Positions 1 to 4,847 are shown, numbered from the stretch's first letter. The stretch: 5,398 bases of DNA from an uncultured Chlamydiae bacterium (GCA_937894565.1 CALBHK010000277.1:1-5398); one strand, 5' to 3'. Made by a program: numbers and translations. The notes: generated from the letters alone by a model not told the origin.

Positions 1-65
1 ACAAGCTTTATGAGAAAGATCCTTCAAAGATGCGGGTATCTAAACCATCTATCTAAGGCATGTAC

Positions 66-551
66 TCATTTGACTGGACCTTTCGTTTGCAGTTTTAACC
101 AGATAAATGCGCAGGCTATGGAAAGCACGGCTTTAAAATTTCTTGCCAGTTTTTCAAACCTCATCGAAATACTTCGAAAGTGTTTCAATCTTGCAAATAG
201 GTTTTCAACTTGATGTCTTGCTTTGTAAATGTGTTGTTCAAAATCAGGATTTGGTTTCTTGCTATTTGATCTTCTTGGAATTGATGGACGTATGTTTTTA
301 CTTCTAGCTTTTTCTCTTATTGGCTCAGAGTCATAACCTTTATCCGCTAACAGATGTTCACCTTCGATATTTTCTATCAAGCTTGGCGCAACTTGACTGT
401 CGTGCACTTGACCCCCAGTGACTTCAAAATAGAGCGGGTTTCCATGCGCATCGGCGGCCATGTGTATTTTAGTTGTGGGTCCACCGGGTGTCCTTCCAAT
501 CGCACGATATTCTCCACGCCGGGCGTGGAGAATTCTGGAGTTACTACGACT
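66..551 (-). pseudogene. IS5-family transposase, C-terminal half (DDE type), 5'-truncated
   Basis: This is the C-terminal half of a DDE transposase that would cut and join the ends of an IS5-family insertion sequence. The reading frame is open from 551 to a TGA at 66-68. The recognisable part starts near 520 with GRTPGGPTTKIH, the usual lead-in to the catalytic core, then MAADAHGNPLYF. Numbering from the Met at 459-461, the second catalytic Asp is D40 in LLADKGYDS. The family signature Y(2)R(3)E(6)K is complete: Y79, R82, E86 and K93 in YKARHQVENLFARLK. The N-terminal DNA-binding part and the first catalytic Asp are absent: upstream the frame meets a stop at 552-554 and the sequence turns into another transposase remnant. 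It therefore cannot be active alone. The internal ATG at 459-461 has no good ribosome binding site. The element's far end should lie in or beyond bases 1-65, but I could not pick out a terminal repeat there. Confidence 0.85.
509..533. repeat. Perfect 25-bp palindrome at junction of two transposase remnants
   Basis: ATTCTCCACGCC (509-520) and GGCGTGGAGAAT (522-533) are exact reverse complements around a single central base at 521. It is GC-rich compared with its surroundings. Recognisable IS1595-type coding sequence ends on its high-coordinate side and IS5-type coding sequence begins on its low-coordinate side, so it sits at the breakpoint. It could be a dispersed palindromic repeat, a terminal hairpin, or a product of the rearrangement; the window cannot decide. 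Confidence 0.8.
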
Positions 552-756
552 TTAGTAAATCCAGCTCTGGACTTTGATTTTCCTTTGTCATAGAAGAAGT
601 CTTTCGTTTCAATCGCAACTAAAACGTCAACTTAGCTACCCGTATGGCGTCTACCAAACAATCCCCATCCAATTCAATGATTTCCTTAAGTTTATAGACA
701 TCATCACGTTCTTTAAGAGCTGCTCTAATTTTATGAAGTATTGCCTGGTAAATCAT
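534..756 (-). pseudogene. IS1595-family (ISXO2-like) transposase remnant, frameshifted
   Basis: A decayed fragment of a transposase with the ISXO2-like domain, which catalyses transposition of IS1595/IS1016-type elements. Reading down from 756 gives YQAILHKIRAALKERDDVYK and then IIELDGD. This matches the family pattern of a Y..A..MLHKIR helix followed by the first catalytic Asp in IELDD. The frame then shifts near 658-661, where the match continues as FGRRHTG, hits an in-frame TAA at 632-634, and resumes as VDVLVAIETKDFFYDKGK and SRAGFTKVVVTPEF. The N-terminal zinc-finger part and the C-terminal catalytic residues are missing, and homology ends at the palindrome. With one frameshift and one stop in about 75 codons it is clearly dead. 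The family call rests on motif recognition and order, not on an alignment; where the remnant begins upstream (757-830) is uncertain. Confidence 0.65.
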
Positions 757-895
757 AAGAGTTCACACCACATTCAAGCACCATATAATGAAAATCACCA
801 CGGGGGCTAACCGCCGAGATCGTATTTACAGAAAACTTGATCTTTTATTAAAGAGAACTCTTTTTAAGGTCTTATAAAAAATTTCACACTAAAAC

Positions 896-1393
896 TTACT
901 GCTGGGTATTAGCAACAGGAGTTTGATTTTGCTGTGCTAAAGCTTTTTGAATAAAATCTATCATGGTTATATCTTCCCCTCGGCACTTATCTTCTTCGCA
1001 GATTTTGGAAGCCACACACTGTTTAGCGTAGTCAAAATCATAATCCTGATCTCCTCTGACTAAAATTCCCGCAACCTCTAAGGTGCTAGCTTTTAAAACT
1101 GGCGAACCACTATTGCCTCCATAGCTATCTGTGGTTGCTACAAAAAAACCTTCTTCTATTTTCCTGACGTGGGCATTACCTGCTACCTTTAAAGGTAAGC
1201 CAGAGGGATGCCCCATTAAAACTAAAAATTCTCCCGGTATTGGTGCTTGGCTAGCTAGTTTTACTGGTTCTCTTCCAACAACGGTCCTATCTAACCTAAC
1301 CAAGGCGTAATCTTGATTCCTGGTATATTCACGCGCAACCACTTCCTTGCAACTATAAACCTCATCTTGAGCTAAACTTGTCGGTGGAACATT
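896..1393 (-). pseudogene. Trypsin-like serine protease (S1 fold), 5'-truncated by the IS3 element
   Basis: The C-terminal two thirds of a secreted-type trypsin-fold endopeptidase. In reading order the frame gives VYSCKEVVAREY, the catalytic Asp in NQDYALVRLDR, GHPSGLP, and the catalytic Ser in SYGGNSGSPV. It then continues with ILVRGDQDYDF, a C-terminal part containing three Cys residues (KQC, ICEEDKC), and TAA at 896-898. This motif order matches an S1 peptidase group I associate with Bdellovibrio-like and myxobacterial genomes. The frame stays open upstream of the possible GTG at 1340-1342, through protease-like sequence to about 1393, where the IS3 left end begins. The catalytic His segment, the pro-region and any signal peptide are therefore missing, and they are not found on the far side of the IS. 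Nothing suggests it is functional; a GTG-initiated fragment would lack the His of the triad. No ribosome binding site supports a start. Confidence 0.8.
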
Positions 1394-1411
1394 TGTCCCG
1401 CTTTTTTGTTA
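1394..1411 (+). repeat. IS3 left terminal inverted repeat
   Basis: TGTCCCGCTTTTTTGTTA starts with TG, as IS3-family ends usually do. It matches the reverse complement of 2799-2816 at 12 of 18 positions, including a shared T-run followed by G. It lies exactly where the protease similarity stops. Confidence 0.55.
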
Positions 1412-1420
1412 ATCAGACTT

Positions 1421-1450
1421 TTGACGCAATAATTTAAGAGATGTTTTAAT
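1421..1450 (+). promoter_or_regulatory. Candidate promoter for the IS3 transposase
   Basis: TTGACG at 1421-1426 and TTTAAT at 1445-1450, separated by 18 bp, resemble a sigma70 promoter. It lies just inside the left end, where IS3 elements normally carry a weak promoter, about 40 bp before the orfA start. Confidence 0.4.
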
Positions 1451-1490
1451 AGTGAAACTCTTCTTAAAATAGGCGAAGAAAGAGGCCATT

Positions 1491-1823
1491 ATGAGTACTG
1501 AAATACAGGATACACCACGTAAGAACTATTCACCAGACCAGAAGTTTAAAATCGTCAAAGAGCAAATGACGACCAAGATGTCAGTGACTGAGATTTGCAA
1601 AAAATATGATTTAAGCCCAACAAATTTTTATAAATGGCAAAATCAATTTTTAAAGTCTGCCCTTGAAGGATTTAAAACAACTCAAGTTGGTCCAACAAAA
1701 GCAGAGCTTCGTAAAATTGCTGATCAAGAAGAAAAAATTAATAAAATGCAATCAGCAATAACTGAGATTGTTCAAGAGAACATAGAATTAAAAAAAAATC
1801 TTGGTTTACGGGGTCTGTTGTAA
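1491..1823 (+). CDS. IS3-family transposase OrfA (HTH DNA-binding subunit)
   Basis: A 110-residue OrfA that binds the element's ends and, when fused to OrfB by frameshifting, forms the active transposase. Residues about 13-58 form the Transposase_8 helix-turn-helix (SPDQKFKIVKEQM, then MSVTEICKKYDLSPTNFYKW). Residues about 68-103 are charged with spaced hydrophobic residues, as expected for the leucine-zipper oligomerisation helix of IS3 OrfA proteins. AGAGG at 1481-1485 lies 5 bases before the ATG and supports this start. The last codons run through nine consecutive A residues (1790-1798) before TAA at 1821-1823, the classic site for a -1 shift into orfB. Length and layout are normal for the family, and nothing looks damaged. 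Confidence 0.93.
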   Translation: MSTEIQDTPRKNYSPDQKFKIVKEQMTTKMSVTEICKKYDLSPTNFYKWQNQFLKSALEGFKTTQVGPTKAELRKIADQEEKINKMQSAITEIVQENIELKKNLGLRGLL

Positions 1824-1826
1824 ACC
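1790..1826 (+). promoter_or_regulatory. Programmed -1 frameshift signal: A9 slippery run plus hairpin
   Basis: Nine A residues (1790-1798) form a slippery stretch at the end of orfA. Four bases later GGTTTAC (1803-1809) pairs exactly with GTAAACC (1820-1826); a G-U pair (1810 with 1819) leaves an 8-base loop. The orfA stop codon lies in the right arm. The -1 frame is open from 1766 and leads straight into orfB, giving a fusion of about 430 residues. Such signals are established for IS3 elements; transcriptional slippage on A9 is an alternative. Confidence 0.8.
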
Positions 1827-1837
1827 CAGTTTTACGA

Positions 1838-2782
1838 TTGGAAATCATCACTGATATTGCAAAAAACCAGCAGCGCACAAAATTAAGTTTAACGACGTTA
1901 TTGAAGTTTTATGAGATCAAAAGGTCGACTTACCATGGATGGGTAAGCTTTCCAGAGGCAGCGTCTAAAAAACTAATTACTGAGAACATAGCTTCAATCA
2001 GAAAAGATGAAGTAGAGGCTGTATTAAAGCATCGAGATCTGTATCCAGACATTGGGTATAGAAAATTTTGTTGGCAGATGGTTGATGAGAATGTAGCCCA
2101 CTTATCAGAGTCAAAAGTCTATGATATTTTATCAGAGCATGGGAAGCTTGGTCGTTGGAATCAAGTCGACAACGGCGAAACAAAAAAAGAATATCAACAC
2201 AAGCCAAAACATGTTCACCACCACTGGCACACTGATATTGCCTATATAAAAATAAATGGAATATTTTATTTTTTAATTATGATGTTAGATGGATACTCAC
2301 GCTACATGTTAGACTGGGAGCTGATGCCAGATATGCTTGGTGGCAGTGTTGAGTTATTTGTTCAAAAAGTAAAAGATAAATACCCATTTGCAAAGCCTAA
2401 GTTAATTAACGACAATGGAAGTCAGTTTATAAGTCATGAATTTAAAAAATTACTTCACAAACTTGAGATACAGCAAGTTTTTACGAGAAGAAATCACCCG
2501 CAAACCAATGGCAAAATAGAAAGACTTAATGGAATTGTAAAGCAAGAGGCTATCAGACCCAATAGTCCACAGTCATATCAAGAGGCTTGGGATATTTTAA
2601 ATGATTATTGTTATCAATATAATCATCAACGACTGCATGCTGGGATTAATTTTTTAAGACCAGCGGATATGTTTTTTGGTCGAGGACAGCAAGTTTTAAC
2701 TGAAAGAAAAAGTAAAATTGAAACTGCTCGTTCAAATAGAAAACAAAAAAATCTTGAGGATCGATTGAAAAATATGCACTAA
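1838..2782 (+). CDS. IS3-family transposase OrfB (rve/DDE integrase core), made mainly as OrfAB
   Basis: This carries the catalytic domain of the transposase, an RNase H-fold integrase core that forms the circular intermediate and performs strand transfer. Residues about 45-105 match the HTH_21 region (VLKHRDLYPDIGYRKF, SESKVYDIL). The rve core follows with the DDE triad: D133 in WHTDIAYIKI, D192 in LINDNGSQF and E228 in GKIERLNG. Thirty-five residues lie between D192 and E228, the canonical D(35)E spacing, and the C-terminal YNHQRLHAGINFLRPADMF is typical. The position given is a TTG with no Shine-Dalgarno sequence, so independent initiation is doubtful. The frame is open upstream to 1766, and expression as OrfAB by -1 frameshifting at 1790-1798 is more likely. 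All key residues are present, so the element may be active. Confidence 0.93.
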   Translation: MEIITDIAKNQQRTKLSLTTLLKFYEIKRSTYHGWVSFPEAASKKLITENIASIRKDEVEAVLKHRDLYPDIGYRKFCWQMVDENVAHLSESKVYDILSEHGKLGRWNQVDNGETKKEYQHKPKHVHHHWHTDIAYIKINGIFYFLIMMLDGYSRYMLDWELMPDMLGGSVELFVQKVKDKYPFAKPKLINDNGSQFISHEFKKLLHKLEIQQVFTRRNHPQTNGKIERLNGIVKQEAIRPNSPQSYQEAWDILNDYCYQYNHQRLHAGINFLRPADMFFGRGQQVLTERKSKIETARSNRKQKNLEDRLKNMH

Positions 2783-2798
2783 ATTCTCTTAAAAATTA

Positions 2799-2816
2799 TA
2801 CCAAAAAGTCCGAACT
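2799..2816 (-). repeat. IS3 right terminal inverted repeat
   Basis: Read on the minus strand this is AGTTCGGACTTTTTGGTA, the partner of 1394-1411. Its outermost base is A where the left end has T, so the exact boundary (2815 or 2816) is uncertain. It lies 34 bp after the orfB stop. Confidence 0.5.
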
Positions 2817-2834
2817 AAAAAAAGCTAGACAGTA

Positions 2835-3185
2835 TTAGATCGAGCTTACGGAATGAGAAATTTTAATAATTTTAGAATCCGAGTGAAAGCCTATTGTGGC
2901 TAACAAAAGTTCGACTGCCCCAGTCTTTGGCGTACACCCATCAAAAATCTCGGTCGTCGATTGCCTTTCATTCATAGCGCGGCCAAGTTCAACCTTGTAA
3001 ATATTCGCCACTCCAACAATAACATTTTTATCTGGTGTAGAAATATTTTGAATCACCAACTGAGCTTCAATTTCTTTAATATAGTCATGGGGCTCATTGG
3101 AACAAAGAACGCTTTCAAAGTTAAAAATAACTTTTAAATTACTGATTTCAAATTTCTCTTTTATTGGTTTTTGGATTTTTTTCAT
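2835..3185 (-). CDS. Orphan protein, 116 aa, possibly C-terminally truncated
   Basis: I do not recognise this protein with confidence. It has no membrane segment or signal peptide. A basic, Lys-rich start (MKKIQKPIKEKF) is followed by alternating hydrophobic residues suggesting beta strands (LKVIFNFESVL; AQLVIQNIS; VIVGVANIYKVEL). Then come a helix-like stretch (LGRAMNERQSTTEIFDGC) and another strand-helix segment. The pattern of a strand, then a helix ending in EIFD, loosely recalls the N-terminal half of some uncharacterised GNAT-like proteins, but this is weak. It ends at TAA 2835-2837, only 18 bp from the IS3 right end, so its original C-terminus may have been lost when the IS or a deletion arrived. 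No convincing Shine-Dalgarno precedes the ATG. A CATAAT hexamer lies about 12 bases upstream of the ATG on the coding strand, so a very short leader is possible. Confidence 0.55.
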   Translation of the reverse strand: MKKIQKPIKEKFEISNLKVIFNFESVLCSNEPHDYIKEIEAQLVIQNISTPDKNVIVGVANIYKVELGRAMNERQSTTEIFDGCTPKTGAVELLLATIGFHSDSKIIKISHSVSSI

Positions 3186-3222
3186 CTTGGAAAAAGATTA
3201 TGATTTTAAAAATTTTTAGGCA

Positions 3223-3260
3223 ACACAAAGCCGTCTAATAAAAATTGTACGGCTTTGTGT
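3223..3260. repeat. 12-bp perfect inverted repeat between recombinase and orphan gene
   Basis: ACACAAAGCCGT (3223-3234) and ACGGCTTTGTGT (3249-3260) are exact reverse complements around a 14-base AT-rich centre. It starts 17 bp after the recombinase stop codon on the minus strand. As a terminator it is only fair: the stem is strong, but the minus-strand tail reads TGCCTAAAAATTTTTA, without an immediate U-tract. Because it adjoins a serine recombinase gene, a recombinase binding or crossover site is an alternative, since such sites are usually short inverted repeats with roughly 12-bp arms. The sequence alone does not separate these. Confidence 0.6.
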
Positions 3261-3276
3261 CTTAAGGGAATGATTT

Positions 3277-4038
3277 TTAATCTACAGTTTCATAGTAGGT
3301 GTAAGCATCTGAAATTTTATTGTCCTGCAGGTTGGACAACTCTTGCGGTTCTGAGTTTGCCTGCAACTGCAAAGATTCTTTAGCAAGTTTTTTGGCGTTT
3401 TCCTCATCAAGAATTTTTTGCTTTTCAGATTCTTCTTTTTTCATCGCCAAAATTTCCGCGTGGACCGAACCATGGCTGCACCCGCACAGGTCGGCAATGG
3501 ATCTATAAGTAAGGCCTTTTTTACGAAGAGCGCGGATCATGTCAGAGTTTCTTTGTTTTTTGCGGCCAATGATTTTGCCTTTGGCTCGGGCGTTAGCAAG
3601 GCCAACTTTAACCCTTTCTATAATAAGCTCCCTCTCAAGTTGAGAAACTGCTGCGAGCACAGTGAAAGCCATTTTTCCGGCGGCGGTGGAAGTGTCCAGT
3701 CTTTCGGACAATGATATGAATGAACAATTGTGGTCCTTAAATTCATCAAGGGCCTTTAATAGATGTGTTGTTGATCTGGCCAAACGAGAAAAAGCTGGAA
3801 CAATGACGGATTCTACTTCGTTGTCACGAACGGCTTTCATCATGCGATCAAGAGCAGGTCTATTTTGTTTGGCTCCTGATTGATTTTCATCAGTGAAAAT
3901 TTCAACATCTTTGATTTGCATTAAATCACAATACTGGCGAACTTGTCGGACCTGTGCTTCAAGCCCTGAGCCCTGCATCGCCGTCGATACTCGGCAATAG
4001 GCTACGATTTTTCTTTTTTTCTGATTCGTTGGTTGCAT
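3277..4038 (-). CDS. Small serine recombinase (resolvase/invertase family) with long C-terminal tail
   Basis: A site-specific DNA recombinase that cuts and rejoins DNA through a covalent serine-DNA link. Residues 10-155 form the resolvase catalytic domain: R16 and nucleophile S18 in YCRVSTAMQ, R60 in NRPALDRMM, then R85 and R88 in PAFSRLARST. The long dimer helix LAAVSQLERELIIERVKVGL follows. Residues about 165-198 form the C-terminal helix-turn-helix (MIRALRKKGLTYRSIADLCGCSHGSVHAEI). The position usually held by Asp just before R85 (LDR in Tn3/gamma-delta resolvases) is Ser84. Typical members are about 180-210 residues; this one has about 55 extra, a charged, coil-prone tail (200-225) and a polar end. 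GG at 4044-4045 within AAAAGGAAA lies 5 bases before the ATG. That ribosome binding site directly follows an intrinsic terminator, so expression probably depends on readthrough or a promoter hidden in the hairpin region. Confidence 0.92.
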   Translation of the reverse strand: MQPTNQKKRKIVAYCRVSTAMQGSGLEAQVRQVRQYCDLMQIKDVEIFTDENQSGAKQNRPALDRMMKAVRDNEVESVIVPAFSRLARSTTHLLKALDEFKDHNCSFISLSERLDTSTAAGKMAFTVLAAVSQLERELIIERVKVGLANARAKGKIIGRKKQRNSDMIRALRKKGLTYRSIADLCGCSHGSVHAEILAMKKEESEKQKILDEENAKKLAKESLQLQANSEPQELSNLQDNKISDAYTYYETVD

Positions 4039-4049
4039 TTTTTCCTTTT

Positions 4050-4086
4050 AAAAAATAAAAAGCCCAAGGGGTTTTAAGCCTTGGGC
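4050..4086 (-). terminator. Intrinsic terminator directly upstream of the recombinase RBS
   Basis: On the minus strand GCCCAAGG (4086-4079) pairs with CCTTGGGC (4069-4062) around a 9-base loop and is followed at once by TTTTTATTTTTT (4061-4050). This is a textbook Rho-independent terminator for the small genes upstream. The recombinase Shine-Dalgarno AAAAGG begins at the very next base, which suggests the recombinase is kept low or controlled by readthrough. Confidence 0.85.
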
Positions 4087-4093
4087 CATCTGT

Positions 4094-4119
4094 GTAAGTC
4101 TGTAGTTTGGGAGACTTAC
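4094..4119 (-). repeat. Hairpin overlapping the stop codon of the 64-aa gene
   Basis: GTAAGTCT (4094-4101) and AGACTTAC (4112-4119) are exact reverse complements with a 10-base loop. The high-coordinate arm includes the stop codon (4116-4118) of the preceding minus-strand gene. It lies 7 bases from the terminator hairpin, making a tandem hairpin pair in the transcript. Confidence 0.65.
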
Positions 4120-4310
4120 GATTTGGTTTTGTTCAACAAGATTTCCTGTTGAAAGTAGAGCGATTCGATAGAGCCAGACCACATATAAGGTTTAAATCTC
4201 TTTGCTGTAAGTCCGCGCTTGTCCATACGGTAACTGCCATCACTGGCTTGAACACCTCGATAGATAATCGCTTTGGGTTTTAGAACTGAAAACTCTAAGA
4301 TAATTTTCAT
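4116..4310 (-). CDS. Hypothetical basic protein, 64 aa
   Basis: Unrecognised. It is short and basic, with a beta-like hydrophobic start (MKIILEFSVLKPKAIIYRGV), a central Gly/Ser/Lys/Arg-rich part (ASDGSYRMDKRGLTAKRF) and an aromatic C-terminal part (KPYMWSG, SLYFQQE). There is no signal peptide or membrane helix; a nucleic-acid-binding or small phage-type structural role would fit but is not shown. It follows the 62-aa membrane protein gene by 48 bases on the same strand, and no terminator separates them, so the two are probably co-transcribed. The Shine-Dalgarno is weak (AGAGAAAG about 8 bases upstream). Just before it, a possible 8-codon reading frame (4307-4336) ends in TGA overlapping this ATG, which could allow coupling but may be chance. 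Transcription is expected to end at the hairpin and terminator that follow. Confidence 0.6.
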   Translation of the reverse strand: MKIILEFSVLKPKAIIYRGVQASDGSYRMDKRGLTAKRFKPYMWSGSIESLYFQQEILLNKTKS

Positions 4311-4358
4311 AAATGACTTTCTCTAGCGTACGGCATAAACTCTGTGGTTATTTTTGCT

Positions 4359-4547
4359 TTATTTTTTTGATCCTTGTGAATCTTCAGCCGTCAGCATTTT
4401 GGTAAACACAACAGCCGAGATAGGCCCCTTCTGATAAGCCTTGATAGTTTTCTTCTGAAGATCCAAGGCAGCATCGGTAAAGGCTACGCCAAAGATCATC
4501 AGCCAAGATAAAAAAATAAATTTTACGAACCAATCTATAAATGTCAT
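4359..4547 (-). CDS. Small single-pass membrane protein, 62 aa
   Basis: Unrecognised. Residues about 5-26 (WFVKFIFLSWLMIFGVAF) form one clear hydrophobic helix at the N-terminus, either a signal anchor or a signal peptide. A hydrophilic tail of about 36 residues follows, Lys-rich near the helix (DLQKKTIKAYQKG). The start is set at ATG 4545-4547 because AAAGGAAG (4550-4557) directly precedes it. A longer in-frame GTG at 4581-4583 lacks such a site and would put charged residues ahead of the helix. It is the first gene of a minus-strand set with the 64-aa gene. Single-helix proteins of this size occur in toxin-antitoxin systems, filamentous phages and conjugative modules; nothing here selects among them. 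Inverted repeats 80-125 bases upstream may contain its control region. Confidence 0.65.
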   Translation of the reverse strand: MTFIDWFVKFIFLSWLMIFGVAFTDAALDLQKKTIKAYQKGPISAVVFTKMLTAEDSQGSKK

Positions 4548-4624
4548 AACTTCCTTTCGGTTAGGATTTAGAGAAGCTGACACAGTCTGATTGTCGATGG
4601 AAAAAAGCTCTTGGTTTAAAGCTT

Positions 4625-4673
4625 AAGTCTTTTGATAGAGGCGGTTTTCAGAGGAGAAAATCTGAAAAGACTT
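4625..4673. repeat. Overlapping inverted repeats upstream of the small-gene operon
   Basis: TTTTCAGA (4645-4652) pairs with TCTGAAAA (4661-4668) around an 8-base loop. AAGTCTTTT (4625-4633) pairs with AAAAGACTT (4665-4673). The four A residues at 4665-4668 belong to both right arms, so the full stems exclude one another; AAGTC/GACTT can still close an outer stem around the inner one. It lies 78-126 bp upstream of the membrane-protein start and could be an operator or leader structure. No convincing promoter was found between 4547 and 4680. Confidence 0.5.
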
Positions 4674-4697
4674 GTCTCGCTATGAAGGGGTGCGAAC

Positions 4698-4726
4698 CCT
4701 ACCAGACGCCTACCAAAATCCTACCA
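4698..4726. repeat. Three CCTACCA direct repeats, 11-bp period
   Basis: CCTACCA occurs at 4698-4704, 4709-4715 and 4720-4726, exactly 11 bp apart, so all copies face nearly the same side of the helix. Spacers differ in sequence (GACG, AAAT), so this is not a simple duplication of a longer unit. Phased heptamers like this are typical of protein-binding arrays, such as recombinase arm sites or repressor sites. The 4584-4847 gap holds no gene that I can support. Confidence 0.7.
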
Positions 4727-4847
4727 AATTCTGAAATACTGGGAAATATCCAGAAATATGGCTTAAAAATTTGCTCTGTTTTTTTGTTGTGTAAGTGTTT
4801 AATTCGTTTTGGGTTTTGCGATTCAGTTCAAAAATGCTTGCTTAAAA

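Larger units (their letters stand above)
1394..2816 (+). mobile_element. IS3-family insertion sequence, apparently intact
   Basis: An element of about 1.42 kb holding overlapping-frame orfA and orfB with all catalytic residues. Candidate terminal repeats are at 1394-1411 and 2799-2816, matching at 12 of 18 positions. On the left it abuts a protease gene broken mid-reading-frame, so it is the likely cause of that truncation. No flanking direct repeat is visible (ATT on the left, AAA on the right). The protease does not resume on the right, which points to a deletion or recombination after insertion. The ends are inferred from terminal similarity and could be off by a few bases. Confidence 0.75.

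Noticed and set aside
10..810. Plus-strand reading frames at 10-213, 354-593 and 574-810
   Set aside because: They are antisense to the IS5 and IS1595 remnants, which show clear transposase motifs on the minus strand.
850..863. AAAGAG/CTCTTT hairpin downstream of the protease remnant as a terminator
   Set aside because: The stem is six AT-rich pairs with a 2-base loop and no proper U-tract; too weak.
1406..1435. In-frame extension of the protease to 1435
   Set aside because: These codons lie within the IS3 left end and are read through only by chance; there is no protease similarity.
1998..2207. Minus-strand reading frame inside orfB
   Set aside because: It overlaps conserved transposase coding sequence on the plus strand, and no family is recognisable.
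3320..3883. Plus-strand reading frames opposite the recombinase
   Set aside because: They are shadows of the minus-strand serine recombinase, whose motifs are unambiguous.
4307..4336. Eight-codon reading frame whose TGA overlaps the ATG of the 64-aa gene
   Set aside because: Too short to support. The overlap could be translational coupling or chance, and its own ribosome binding site is weak.
4548..4583. Longer start (GTG at 4581-4583) for the 62-aa membrane protein
   Set aside because: It has no Shine-Dalgarno, while AAAGGAAG sits right before the ATG at 4545-4547, which also puts the hydrophobic helix at the N-terminus.
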